Shown: one piece after another, positions 22,787 through 30,919 of the stretch
Numbering within the stretch: the stretch's first letter is position 1
Layout of the letters: every line of letters starts with the position of its first letter
NCBI GenBank assembly: GCA_016882485.1
Contig: VGPT01000012.1
Span: 1-36,959 of the forward strand
Direction: 5' to 3'
DNA from: Cyanobacteria bacterium M_surface_10_m1_298
Lineage (GTDB): Bacteria > Cyanobacteriota > Cyanobacteriia > PCC-6307 > Cyanobiaceae
Length of the DNA: 36,959 bases
Program-made: the position numbers and the translations under genes
The notes under the pieces: model-generated
What the model saw: the letters and a program-made list of their open reading frames with translations, nothing else
Told to the model about the DNA's origin: nothing
The model's database searches: none

Positions 22787-24841
22787 TCAGCACAGGCTCG
22801 GGTCGACCAGCACCACCAGGCTGCGGCTCTTGAGCGTTCTGCTGCTGCCCTCCCAGACTGGTGGATTGGAGGGGGCCGCTTCGTTGCAGCCGCTGTCGAG
22901 CACCTGCTTCCAGCCCCGGTCGCAACGTGGCACCTCGAAGTTCAGGTCGCCGGAATAGGCGTTCATGCCGCACCAGAGCAGGGGGCCCCGCTGGCGGTCG
23001 TTGAGGCTCCAGGCCAGGGTGTGCGACCAGCTGGCCCAGTCGGGCTGCCCCACCTTGATGCCATGCCACTGCCGGATCAGATGACCGGGTTGATCGAAGC
23101 GCGTTGATTTGGCTTCGGCGTGGGGGATCTCGGGGTTCACCAGATCCGCCAGCTTCAGCCGCAGTTGGATCAGGCGCTGGAGAGCCTGTTTCAACGCCAG
23201 GTCCTCCTCGTCGGGCATCCAGTGCATCCACCCCAGTGGATTGTTCTGGCACCAGGTGTTGTTGTTGCCCCCCTGACTGCGGCGCACCTCATCGCCCATC
23301 AGCAGCATCGGCACACCGGGGGCCAGCAGCAGCGAAGCGAGCATGTTGATTAGCTGGCGGTTCCGCAGCTCCGCGATGGCCGGATCGCTGCAGGGCCCTT
23401 CCGCTCCGTGATTCCAATTGTTGTTGTGGTTGTCGCCGTCGCGGTTGTCTTCCCCGTTGGCGAGGTTGTGTTTGGTGCCGTAGCTGACGAGATCGTTGAG
23501 GGTGTAGCCGTCATGGGCGGTAAGGAAGGTGATGCTGCGCCCCAGCACCGCCGGTTGTCCGCCAAAGAGATCCGGACTGCCGCTCAGACGCTGCCCCATG
23601 GCCCAGCAACTTTTCTCGTCTCCTTTCCAGAAGCGACGCACGTCATCGCGAAAGCGCCCGTTCCAGCTGCCGATCCGTTTGGCAGGGAAGTCAGCCAGGC
23701 GGTAGAGACCTCCGCAGTCCCACGGTTCACTGACCAGCTTCAGGTCGGAGAGCTCTGGATCGGCCTCGATTTCCTCAAACAGTGGAGGCTTGTCCAGCGG
23801 GGCGAGTTCTTCGCCGCGGCTCAGGGCAATCCCCAGGTCAAAGCGGAACCCATCCACCCCAAGCTCGAGGGCCCAGCAGCGCATGGATTCCAGGATTAAG
23901 CGCCGCACCAGGGGCCGATTGGCGGCGATGGAATTGCCGCAGCCGCTTACATCGAGGTAATCGCCCTTGGCGTTCTGGTGGTAGTAGAGGCGGTCGTCAA
24001 TGCCTCGCCAGCTCAGGGTTGGCCCCGCCTGATTGCCTTCGCAGGTGTGGTTGTACACGACATCCACCAGCACCTCCAGGCCGGCCTGATGGCAGGCGCT
24101 CACCAGTTGCCTGACTTGATGGCGGATCTGCAGCGGGTCATCTCCCTGCTGGTAGCCATGGTGTGGGGCCATCCAGCTGAGGGGGCTGTAACCCCAGTAG
24201 TTCATCCTCCCCTGGGGCGCATCGTGGGGGTCAAATGCCATCACAGGCAGCAGTTCGACCGTTGTGATGCCTAGCTCTTTGAGATAGGGGATCAGCTCAA
24301 TCAGCCCGAGATAGGTGCCCTGGGCTTCCTGGCTGACAGGGCTTCCCTGGCCTCGGCTGAAGCCCCCCACATGCAGTTCGTAGATGAGGGTGCGCTGCCA
24401 GCTGTGGCGGGGTCGCGGTGCGGCCTGGAAATCAAAGCGATCCCTTTCGGTGACAACACCCTTCAAACACCTCGCCGTGTTCGGCATCGCGCCGAGGGCG
24501 TCAACCCGTTTGTAGACATCCCATCCCGTGATCGCTCGCGCACAGGGATCGAGAAGAAGCTTTGAGGGGTTGTAGCCGTGCCGGCCCGGCAGTAGGGGGC
24601 CGAACACGCGATAGGCGTAGCAACAGCCAATGCCGACGCCCTCCACCTCCACGTGCCAGATGTCGCCGGATCGGTGTTGCGCGTGCAGCTCCACCACCTG
24701 ATCGGGTTCCGTGGCGTTGCCATGGCTGAACAGAAGAAGTTCCACCCGGGTGGCGCTAGGAGCCGCCAGGGAAAAGTTCACCCCCCTGTGTGTGGCTTGG
24801 GCCCCCAGCGGCCAGGGCTGTCCCAGGTGGATCGACGCCAA
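22787..24841 (-). CDS. glgX: Glycogen debranching enzyme, GlgX/isoamylase type
   Basis: A GH13 enzyme cleaving alpha-1,6 branches of glycogen, here about 684 residues. It has an N-terminal CBM48-like beta domain (GVNFSLAAPSATRVELLLF). The GH13 core motifs are DVVYNHT, the nucleophile in GFRFDLG, acid/base Glu in SEPWDCGG and TAHDGYTLNDLVSY, with GEDNRDGDNHN typical of GlgX. A C-terminal beta domain follows. The frame opens at 24979 but would cross the divergent gene; no ATG lies between, so TTG 24841, just before the conserved IHLGQPWPLGA, is the likely start. It ends 4 bases from tRNA-Gly. Confidence 0.92.
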   Translation of the reverse strand: MASIHLGQPWPLGAQATHRGVNFSLAAPSATRVELLLFSHGNATEPDQVVELHAQHRSGDIWHVEVEGVGIGCCYAYRVFGPLLPGRHGYNPSKLLLDPCARAITGWDVYKRVDALGAMPNTARCLKGVVTERDRFDFQAAPRPRHSWQRTLIYELHVGGFSRGQGSPVSQEAQGTYLGLIELIPYLKELGITTVELLPVMAFDPHDAPQGRMNYWGYSPLSWMAPHHGYQQGDDPLQIRHQVRQLVSACHQAGLEVLVDVVYNHTCEGNQAGPTLSWRGIDDRLYYHQNAKGDYLDVSGCGNSIAANRPLVRRLILESMRCWALELGVDGFRFDLGIALSRGEELAPLDKPPLFEEIEADPELSDLKLVSEPWDCGGLYRLADFPAKRIGSWNGRFRDDVRRFWKGDEKSCWAMGQRLSGSPDLFGGQPAVLGRSITFLTAHDGYTLNDLVSYGTKHNLANGEDNRDGDNHNNNWNHGAEGPCSDPAIAELRNRQLINMLASLLLAPGVPMLLMGDEVRRSQGGNNNTWCQNNPLGWMHWMPDEEDLALKQALQRLIQLRLKLADLVNPEIPHAEAKSTRFDQPGHLIRQWHGIKVGQPDWASWSHTLAWSLNDRQRGPLLWCGMNAYSGDLNFEVPRCDRGWKQVLDSGCNEAAPSNPPVWEGSSRTLKSRSLVVLVDPSLC

Positions 24842-24897
24842 CGAAACCAGCAGGCTGCTGTTCCAAGCTAGATCTGGTCGCTCGGGTCTGCCCTGGA

Positions 24898-25596
24898 ATG
24901 TCCGTGGAGAGCACGCAGCCGCTTCCCGAAGGGCGCCCACCCCGCCAGGTGCAGGAGCGGCTGTGGTTGTTCGCCCCAAACCGCGACTGCATGGGGGGTT
25001 CCGCCTGGTGGCTGGAGACGCCTGGGTGCTCTGCCGCAGGAGTGCTGGTCGATTGCCCGGGGCTCACGCAGGCCAATCTGTCCTTCCTGGCTGAGCGCGG
25101 TCCAGGACAGATCGTATTGACGAGCCGTGAAGGGCACGGCCGCATTCGGCGCCTGCAAGAGGCCCTCTCCTGGCCCCTGCTGGTGCAGGAACAGGAGGCC
25201 TATCTGCTGCCGGGTGCTCCGTTGCAGACCTTTGCCCGTGTCCACAGCCTGGCCTCTGGATTGATCCTGCGCTGGACGCCGGGTCCCACGCCCGGAAGCT
25301 CTGTGCTGTTGGCGGATGCGCAGCCAGGCCAGCCCTCGGTGTTGTTTTGCGGACGCTTACTCAGCCCAGTCGCTCCGGATCAGGCCCTGCCGCTGCGGAG
25401 TCGTCGCTCCTTTCATTGGGGCCGTTGGCTCAACAGCCTGGCGGAGCTGCGGGCCTGGCTTCCCGCAGAACCTTCCGTATGGCTGGCCAGTGGAGCGGGC
25501 CTTGGGGCGTTACGTGGAGAGGCCTTGATCCCCTCCCTTCAGGAGCGGTTGGCGGCCCTTGCGCTCGCTTCTTTGCGGGATCAGCCCGGGCTTTAG
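24898..25596 (+). CDS. Metallo-beta-lactamase-fold protein without metal site
   Basis: A 232-residue soluble protein with the overall pattern of the metallo-beta-lactamase fold. It shows VLVDCPG at the second strand pair, a LTSREGHGRIRRLQEA loop where HxHxDH should be, TPGPTPGSS in place of TPGHTPGS, and FCGRLL in place of the F.GD motif. The metal ligands are therefore replaced (Thr/Arg at 75-79 region, Pro130 for His, Arg153 for Asp). I recall similar degenerate proteins in other cyanobacteria; the function is unknown. Binding rather than catalysis is inferred. ATG 24898 is chosen over upstream ATG 24790, which would overlap glgX. Confidence 0.8.
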   Translation: MSVESTQPLPEGRPPRQVQERLWLFAPNRDCMGGSAWWLETPGCSAAGVLVDCPGLTQANLSFLAERGPGQIVLTSREGHGRIRRLQEALSWPLLVQEQEAYLLPGAPLQTFARVHSLASGLILRWTPGPTPGSSVLLADAQPGQPSVLFCGRLLSPVAPDQALPLRSRRSFHWGRWLNSLAELRAWLPAEPSVWLASGAGLGALRGEALIPSLQERLAALALASLRDQPGL

Positions 25597-25652
25597 GGGC
25601 TGATTTCGGCACGAAAAGTGTCAAAACCTGCCCTGGCTGAGGGATTGAGAGG

Positions 25653-25681
25653 TTGCCGGCCCTTGCCAACCCCCATACCAT
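25653..25681 (+). promoter_or_regulatory. Possible promoter of the HU gene
   Basis: TTGCCG (25653-25658), a 17-base spacer, then TACCAT (25676-25681). It lies in the 162-base gap upstream of the HU gene and would give a leader of about 70 bases. Both boxes match consensus in four of six positions. Confidence 0.35.
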
Positions 25682-25758
25682 TGGCGCGCTGAAACCAGTG
25701 GTGGCGGGGATTTCTCACTCCGCCCTGCTGCTACTGAGCCCAGAGGCTTCCCACTCCG

Positions 25759-26034
25759 ATGAACAAAGCTGACCTCGTCAACCTCGTGGCTGCTCGCACC
25801 GAGTTGACCAAGACCGACGTGGCCCAGGTGGTTGATGCCGCCATCGACACCATCATCGACTCCGTTGTCGAAGGCAAAAAGGTGTCGATCCTGGGCTTCG
25901 GCTCGTTCGAGCCCCGCGAGCGCTCCGCCCGTCAGGGTCTGAACCCCAAGACCGGCCAAAAGATCAAGATCCCTGCTAAGCGCGTGCCCGCCTTCACCGC
26001 CGGCAAGCTGTTCAAGGATCGCGTTCAGGGCTGA
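25759..26034 (+). CDS. hup: DNA-binding protein HU
   Basis: A 91-residue histone-like protein that bends and compacts DNA as a dimer. The chain is typical throughout: MNKADLVNLVAARTELTK, VSILGFGSFEPRERSARQG, NPKTGQKIKIPAKRVPAFTA, GKLFKD. The beta-arm residues (RSARQGLNPKTG) are intact. It is monocistronic, with a long leader, a candidate promoter at 25653-25681 and a strong terminator at 26068-26093. Confidence 0.98.
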   Translation: MNKADLVNLVAARTELTKTDVAQVVDAAIDTIIDSVVEGKKVSILGFGSFEPRERSARQGLNPKTGQKIKIPAKRVPAFTAGKLFKDRVQG

Positions 26035-26067
26035 TCACGCTTCGACGCCTCCGCGTTCTGTCTAGAC

Positions 26068-26093
26068 AAGGGCGGCCTTTGGGCCGCCTTTTT
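26068..26093 (+). terminator. Intrinsic terminator of the HU gene
   Basis: A perfect seven-base stem GGCGGCC/GGCCGCC with a TTTG loop, preceded by AAG and followed by five T. It begins 34 bases after the HU stop. Confidence 0.93.
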
Positions 26094-26113
26094 GCATGCT
26101 GGGGTGAACTGAG

Positions 26114-27076
26114 GTGAGCGCTGTCGTGTGGCCGGAGCACCTGCAACAGTTGCTCGTTCAGGCTGAGCAGCAGCGTCAGGAGCGCTCTCGGGGGCGTTAT
26201 GCCCCCTCGCCCACGGGTCGCCTGCACCTGGGCAATCTGCGCACAGCCCTGCTGTCATGGCTGATCACCCGCCTGCAGGGTGGGGAATGGCTCCTTCGCC
26301 TCGACGATCTCGATACGCCCCGCAATCGGCCAGGGGTAGAGCAGACCATCCTCGACGATCTCAGCTGGCTTGGGCTCCACTGGGATGGTCCTGTGCTGCG
26401 TCAGAGCGAGCGTCGGGGGCTCTACGCAACGGTGCTCTCTAGCTTGCGCCGACAGGGCCTTCTCTATCCCTGCCGTTGCAGTCGCCGTTTGCTCGCGGAT
26501 ATCTCCGCGCCCCATGGTCGCTCACCGGTCTACCCAGGGTTCTGTCGCCAGAGGCCTCCGCATTGGGGGGCGGAGCAGGGGCGTCTCCCCAGTTGGCGGT
26601 TGCGGTTGGAATCAGGAGAGCTGTCCTGGCAGGAGTGCCTGGGCCCGGCAGGCCATCTGGAGGCCAGCACCGAGGTGGGGGATGTGGTGCTGCGGCGTTC
26701 GGATGGCTTTTTGGCGTATCACCTGGCCACCGCCGTGGACGAGGCCCTGCTGGGGGTGAAGGATGTCGTGCGCGGTTTGGATCTCTGGCACACCACGGCA
26801 CCGCAGGTGGCCCTGATTCAATCTCTGGGTTGCAGCCCTCCGCGGTATTGGCATGCGGCGCTGTGGTGCGATCCGGAGGGCGAACGGCTGTCAAAGCGTG
26901 ATGGTGGCCAAGGCTTGCCGGCCCTGCAGCAGCAGGGTTTTGATGCTGCAGGCGTGGTGGGGTTGATGGCGGCCAGCGTGGGCCTGGTGCCCACGGGCAC
27001 GCGGTTGAGTGCGCAAGAGCTGCTCGCAAGCAGCGAACTCGAGCCGTTGCGCCAGCGCTTAGCCGGCAAGGCTTAA
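26114..27076 (+). CDS. gluQRS: Glutamyl-Q tRNA(Asp) synthetase
   Basis: A paralogue of the GluRS catalytic domain that attaches glutamate to the queuosine base of tRNA-Asp. RYAPSPTGRLHLGNLRTAL carries the HIGH-like motif (38-41). LLRLDDLDTPRNRPG follows, then a zinc site PCRCSRR...YPGFC, VVRGLDLWHTTAPQ and the KMSKS-like LSKRDGG. No anticodon-binding domain is present, which separates it from true GluRS. At 320 residues it has about 25 extra N-terminal residues; the GTG at 26114 is the only good start before the conserved strand. The HU terminator lies just upstream. Confidence 0.93.
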   Translation: MSAVVWPEHLQQLLVQAEQQRQERSRGRYAPSPTGRLHLGNLRTALLSWLITRLQGGEWLLRLDDLDTPRNRPGVEQTILDDLSWLGLHWDGPVLRQSERRGLYATVLSSLRRQGLLYPCRCSRRLLADISAPHGRSPVYPGFCRQRPPHWGAEQGRLPSWRLRLESGELSWQECLGPAGHLEASTEVGDVVLRRSDGFLAYHLATAVDEALLGVKDVVRGLDLWHTTAPQVALIQSLGCSPPRYWHAALWCDPEGERLSKRDGGQGLPALQQQGFDAAGVVGLMAASVGLVPTGTRLSAQELLASSELEPLRQRLAGKA

Positions 27077-27139
27077 GGATCCTTTCGGGATCAAAGCCGC
27101 CGAATCGCAGCACACTGAAGCCATTACTGGAGCAGGCCC

Positions 27140-27394
27140 ATGGCCAGATCCGAGGGGCGCGGAAGTGGCTTTCTGGATTCGCAGAACATCATCTGCAGCA
27201 GCTGCGGTGGCAGCGGCGTGCAGCGCACGGATGCATCGGGATATCGCACCTGCCTCGATTGCCTTGGTCAGGGCAAAGTGCTGCGATCCAAGGGCCAGGA
27301 CCTGGTGAATGCTGCCCTGGCGGAGCGGGTCAACCGTGGACGATCCCGCCCCACGGTGACCAAGATCAACGCTTCGACTTCTGCCGCCAAATGA
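27140..27394 (+). CDS. Small zinc-ribbon protein, two CxxCxGxG motifs
   Basis: An 84-residue basic protein. Residues 19-47 contain CSSCGGSG and, 12 residues later, CLDCLGQG, the same paired motif as one zinc-binding half of the DnaJ cysteine-rich domain. It has no J domain. The N-terminal end (RSEGRGSGFLDSQ) and C-terminal end (VNRGRSRPTVTKINAS) are polar and likely flexible. A chaperone or assembly role is inference. Its stop overlaps the next start by four bases (ATGA at 27391-27394), so the two proteins are translationally coupled. Confidence 0.85.
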   Translation: MARSEGRGSGFLDSQNIICSSCGGSGVQRTDASGYRTCLDCLGQGKVLRSKGQDLVNAALAERVNRGRSRPTVTKINASTSAAK

Positions 27395-27744
27395 AGAACG
27401 CTGCCGTTGCGACAACGACCAACAGGGGCGTAGCGGTCAGCAGCAGCAGGGCAACAGCGGTCCAGTCGGTGTACATCGCGTCGAGCACGAGAGCGCTGGC
27501 CATCCTCTCAGGTGCCTCCCTGCTTTTGGCAATGGCTGTGGTGCCGGTTCAGGCCGGTGTGGTGTTTGACAACTGCCAGCCCACCGCCGATGGCGGGGTG
27601 ACCTGCGACACCCAACCCACCGGCAACACCCTGATGGATGACGAAGCTGCTCGCTACGGCTTGTTCAACGAAGCCAGCCCGGGTTGGTCGGAATTTGACC
27701 CTTACGAGGGCTACGACGACATGTTCGGCGGCAACTGGACCTGA
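27391..27744 (+). CDS. Small exported protein of unknown function
   Basis: A 117-residue protein with a hydrophobic segment at about residues 36-55 (LAILSGASLLLAMAVVPVQA) that reads as a signal peptide cleaved after VQA. The N-region before it is unusually long and Ser/Thr/Ala-rich; an in-frame GTG at 27469 would shorten it to a normal signal peptide. The mature part is about 62 residues, acidic, with two Cys (DNCQPT, VTCDTQ), a TLMDDEAARYG stretch and a Gly/Asp/Tyr-rich tail (FDPYEGYDDMFGGNWT). I do not recognise a characterised family. Coupled by ATGA to the zinc-ribbon gene before it. Confidence 0.8.
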   Translation: MKNAAVATTTNRGVAVSSSRATAVQSVYIASSTRALAILSGASLLLAMAVVPVQAGVVFDNCQPTADGGVTCDTQPTGNTLMDDEAARYGLFNEASPGWSEFDPYEGYDDMFGGNWT

Positions 27745-27847
27745 TCTGTCACTGCTCCGGGCAGATCTGGAGCGGAACTCAGGCGGCTGGTGGTTCAGTT
27801 GAAGCCTCAAGCCGATCTACGTTGAAGCTGCTGTTTCGGGGGGGCCT

Positions 27848-28111
27848 GTGCTGCATTTCTGGTGGCCAGAGCTCGATCCAGAGCATCCTGTGGAGTGCAC
27901 CCAACCCGAGCGGTATGCCCTCCGGCTGTTGAGCGGTGATGGCTTTCTGGCCATCGGACCCGATGGACAGTCGCTGATTGTGGTGTCTGAGAGCGCCCAG
28001 GCCCACCTGTTCCACGCCCACGACGCTGCGGTGCGCGCAGCTCGGGAACTCAATGCCGAGGGTCGTGGCCCGGTGGATGTGGTGAAGCTGGAGCTGGATC
28101 TAGGCCTCTGA
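27848..28111 (+). CDS. Small soluble hypothetical protein
   Basis: An 87-residue protein of unknown function starting at GTG 27848. It has no signal or membrane segment. The pattern is aromatic start (LHFWWPELDP), a strand-rich middle (ALRLLSGDGFLAIGPDGQSL) and a helix with AHLFHAHDAAVRAARELN. Codon use and G+C match the neighbours. It could share a transcript with hemB, which begins 71 bases later. The 103-base gap before it holds no clear signal. Confidence 0.7.
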   Translation: MLHFWWPELDPEHPVECTQPERYALRLLSGDGFLAIGPDGQSLIVVSESAQAHLFHAHDAAVRAARELNAEGRGPVDVVKLELDLGL

Positions 28112-28140
28112 TGCTGAAGTCCGCGGTGCAGTGGCCTCCG

Positions 28141-28146
28141 TAGGAT
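28141..28146 (+). promoter_or_regulatory. Possible -10 element of hemB
   Basis: TAGGAT, 36 bases before the hemB ATG. No convincing -35 box. A short GGCGC-CTGT-GCGCC hairpin lies between it and the start. Confidence 0.3.
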
Positions 28147-28182
28147 CCGGCCCAGCTGCCCGGCGCCTGTGCGCCAGCCCTG

Positions 28183-29184
28183 ATGGAGCTCACCTACCGC
28201 CCCCGTCGTCTGCGTCGCTCTCCCGCCCTGCGGGCGATGGTGCGCGAAACCTCCCTCAGCGCGGCTGACTTCATCTATCCCCTGTTTGTGCACGAGGGGG
28301 CCAGCAATGAGCCGATCGGTGCCATGCCGGGCTGCCAGCGCTGGAGCCTGGAGGGGCTGGTGCAGGAAGTGGGCCGCGCCTGGGATCTGGGTATCCGCTG
28401 CGTGGTGCTGTTCCCCAAGGTGGCCGATGGCCTGAAAACCGAAGACGGCGCTGAGTGCTTCAACGAAGGCGGTCTGATCCCCCGCGCCATCCGCCGCCTC
28501 AAGGAGGTGCATCCCGGCATGGCGATCATGACCGACGTGGCTTTGGATCCCTACTCCTGCGACGGCCATGACGGCATCGTCAGCGGTGAGGGCGTCGTGC
28601 TCAATGACGAGACCGTGGCGATTCTCTGCAAGCAGGCCGTGGCCCAGGCCCGTGCTGGCGCGGATCTGATTGGCCCCAGCGACATGATGGATGGCCGTGT
28701 TGGCGCCATCCGCGAAGCCCTCGACGAAGAGGGTTTTGAGCACGTGGGGATCATCAGCTACACGGCCAAATACGCCTCCGCCTATTACGGCCCCTTCCGT
28801 GAGGCCCTGGATTCAGCCCCCCGGGCGGCAGCCAGCAAGCCCATCCCCAAGGACAAATCCACGTATCAGATGGATCCGGCCAATGCCCGTGAAGCCATCA
28901 CCGAAGCCCAGCTCGATGAGCAGGAAGGGGCCGACATCATGATGGTGAAACCCGGCCTGGCCTACCTCGACATCATTCATCGCCTGCGGGAGGAGAGCGA
29001 GCTGCCGATTGCCGCTTACAACGTGAGCGGCGAATACGCGATGGTGAAGGCCGCTGCCGAGAAGGGCTGGATCGACGAGCGGGCTGTCGTGCTCGAAACC
29101 CTGCTGTGCTTCAAGCGGGCTGGAGCCGATCTGATCCTCACGTATCACGCCTGCGATGCGGCCCAGTGGCTGCGCCAGGCGTAG
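28183..29184 (+). CDS. hemB: Delta-aminolevulinic acid dehydratase (porphobilinogen synthase)
   Basis: Condenses two 5-aminolevulinate molecules to porphobilinogen for chlorophyll, haem and corrin synthesis. The 333-residue octameric-type TIM barrel carries both Schiff-base lysines: TAKYASAYYGPFR and MMVKPGLAYLD. The metal region reads DVALDPYSCDGHDGIV, the Asp-rich form of plant-type Mg-dependent enzymes rather than the triple-Cys zinc site, although one Cys is present next to the second Asp. Length is normal and the ATG is clear. It precedes the tolC gene by 82 bases. Confidence 0.97.
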   Translation: MELTYRPRRLRRSPALRAMVRETSLSAADFIYPLFVHEGASNEPIGAMPGCQRWSLEGLVQEVGRAWDLGIRCVVLFPKVADGLKTEDGAECFNEGGLIPRAIRRLKEVHPGMAIMTDVALDPYSCDGHDGIVSGEGVVLNDETVAILCKQAVAQARAGADLIGPSDMMDGRVGAIREALDEEGFEHVGIISYTAKYASAYYGPFREALDSAPRAAASKPIPKDKSTYQMDPANAREAITEAQLDEQEGADIMMVKPGLAYLDIIHRLREESELPIAAYNVSGEYAMVKAAAEKGWIDERAVVLETLLCFKRAGADLILTYHACDAAQWLRQA

Positions 29185-29222
29185 AGCCGGTCTGCGCAGC
29201 GAGCTGAATCGGCCAGCCTCCC

Positions 29223-29228
29223 TAGGGT
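29223..29228 (+). promoter_or_regulatory. Possible -10 element of tolC
   Basis: TAGGGT, 38 bases before the ATG at 29267, identical to the hexamer before der. No good -35 box. Confidence 0.3.
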
Positions 29229-29266
29229 TGGCCCGCACATCAGGCCACCGCTCAGCGGCCAGACCC

Positions 29267-30919
29267 ATGGGGGCCCGCGCCTTACGCCTCTGTCCCCTGG
29301 CGCTCCTGCTGCTGACGCCCTTGCGTGGTTTGGCGAGTGAGCGGCCAACACCTCCGGCCTTGAAGCCGTTGGTGCGCAGTTTTGAGGCCTATGCCCGCGA
29401 TCTCGATCGGCTCGATGGGGTTGTGAAGGTCGAGCCCGGCGAGAGCGCTCCGCTGCTCCCCACGGCGGAGTTGCTGCGTCAGCTTCAGCCACCGGCACCC
29501 GGAACTTTGCCGGCCCAGCCCCAGACGGTGGCCATCGATCAGCGCCTGCGCCTCGATTTGCAGCAGGTGATCGCCGTTGCCGTGCAGAACGATCCGGTCC
29601 TGCAACAGCAGATCGCCCGCGTGAAGGAGCAACAGGGATGGCTGACCTCGGTGCGGGGCCGTCTCTATCCGATCTTCGGCCTGAACCTCGGCGGGAGCTA
29701 CAACCAACGCCGGGTCGGCAACTGGGCCTGGCAGGGCAACGAGGCGGCCTACGGCGTGGAGTCGCCGTTTTATGTGCCCACCGGTGGTTGGGAGCGTGCC
29801 CAGACCAATGTCGGCGAGGGGTTTGCCCTGCTGCGCCTGGATTACGAGCTGGTGAGCTTTGAGCGCAATGCCGCCCTCGCTGAGGTCAAGGCCGACTTGC
29901 AGGCATCCCAGCAGCTCTACGGAAATCGCCTACGTCAACTCCAGCTCGACGTCAGTCAGGCCTATTACAACCTCCAGCTCGCTGATCAGTTGCGTCGGAT
30001 CCGCCAGGTGGTGGTGCAAAACGACACGGTGATTTTTGATCAGGTCCAGGCGATGAAGATCGCCGGTCTGGTGCCTCGCGTGGATCTGCTGCGGGCCGAG
30101 GCGATGCTGCAGCAGAGCCGTTTCCGGCTCGAGCAGGCCGACGCACTTCGCCTCAGCAGCCAAAGACGTCTCAGCAATCTGGTGAATGCTCCCTTCCCTG
30201 TCACCCTCGAGGCCTTCGAGGCGGTGCGGTTGCAGCCGCCCTGGCCCTTTGATCTGGAGCAGACCATCGTTCGCGGTTTCAAGGACAACCCTCAGTTGCA
30301 GGCGCTGCAATCGGCGCGTCAGGCCCTGCTCCGTCAGGCCGATCGTCGGGCGGCCGAATTGCTCCCCCGTTTGGGGTTGTTCGCCAGCGGGGGCTATCTG
30401 GCGGCGCAGTCCACCTCCCCCTTGATCGACCTCAATGGCTGCTGCAAGGGGCCGGCCTACGTTCCCGGCGTCAACGGGGACAGCGGGGAATGGGCGGCGG
30501 GCGTGCTGCTCAATTGGCGTCTCTTCGATGCCGGCATCACCTCAGGTGCCGTCGCCGCCAGCCGGGCGGCGGCCGAGCGCACGCTCCAAACGGAGGCCTC
30601 CGAGCGCAACGCCATCAGGCAGCGCCTGGAGAGTGCCTACTACGACCACCGTGCGGCCCTCAGTCAGATCATTGCGGCCAATGCTTCCTTTCGCGCTGCT
30701 CGTGAGGCCTACCGAGACAGCCGAGCCCGCTATGAATTCGGTCTGGCTGATTACACCGATCTCTCTGACACGATCCGCTCCCTCACCACGGCGATGGAAC
30801 AGCGGGCGGAGGCCATGACCCTGGCGAACGTCAGTTACGCCCAGCTGCTGCGCGAACTGTTGCCGGTGCCAACCCGCCCCGGTGAGCCGGTGAGCTTGCC
30901 GATCACCCTCGCCAACTAG
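29267..30919 (+). CDS. TolC-family outer membrane efflux protein
   Basis: A 550-residue outer-membrane channel of type I/tripartite efflux systems. Residues 1-23 are a signal peptide (RALRLCPLALLLLTPLRGLA). A Pro-rich spacer follows to about residue 85. Then come two OEP repeats of long alpha-helical hairpins and beta strands: LDLQQVIAVAVQNDPVLQQQ, SYNQRRVGNWAW, LQLDVSQAYYNLQLADQLRR, and FKDNPQLQALQSARQALLRQ, LLNWRLFDAGITSGAV, RQRLESAYYDHRAALSQI. ATG 29267 is chosen over 29156, which lies inside hemB. It faces the HlyD/MFS pair and overlaps the HlyD stop through CTAG, so the three likely form one pump. Confidence 0.92.
   Translation: MGARALRLCPLALLLLTPLRGLASERPTPPALKPLVRSFEAYARDLDRLDGVVKVEPGESAPLLPTAELLRQLQPPAPGTLPAQPQTVAIDQRLRLDLQQVIAVAVQNDPVLQQQIARVKEQQGWLTSVRGRLYPIFGLNLGGSYNQRRVGNWAWQGNEAAYGVESPFYVPTGGWERAQTNVGEGFALLRLDYELVSFERNAALAEVKADLQASQQLYGNRLRQLQLDVSQAYYNLQLADQLRRIRQVVVQNDTVIFDQVQAMKIAGLVPRVDLLRAEAMLQQSRFRLEQADALRLSSQRRLSNLVNAPFPVTLEAFEAVRLQPPWPFDLEQTIVRGFKDNPQLQALQSARQALLRQADRRAAELLPRLGLFASGGYLAAQSTSPLIDLNGCCKGPAYVPGVNGDSGEWAAGVLLNWRLFDAGITSGAVAASRAAAERTLQTEASERNAIRQRLESAYYDHRAALSQIIAANASFRAAREAYRDSRARYEFGLADYTDLSDTIRSLTTAMEQRAEAMTLANVSYAQLLRELLPVPTRPGEPVSLPITLAN

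Noticed and set aside
24842..24979. 46-residue N-terminal extension of glgX
   Set aside because: It would overlap the start of the divergent gene and is low-complexity; the conserved chain starts at the TTG codon.
27078..27092. GATCC-TTTCG-GGATC hairpin after gluQRS as a terminator
   Set aside because: The stem is only five bases and no T-run follows.
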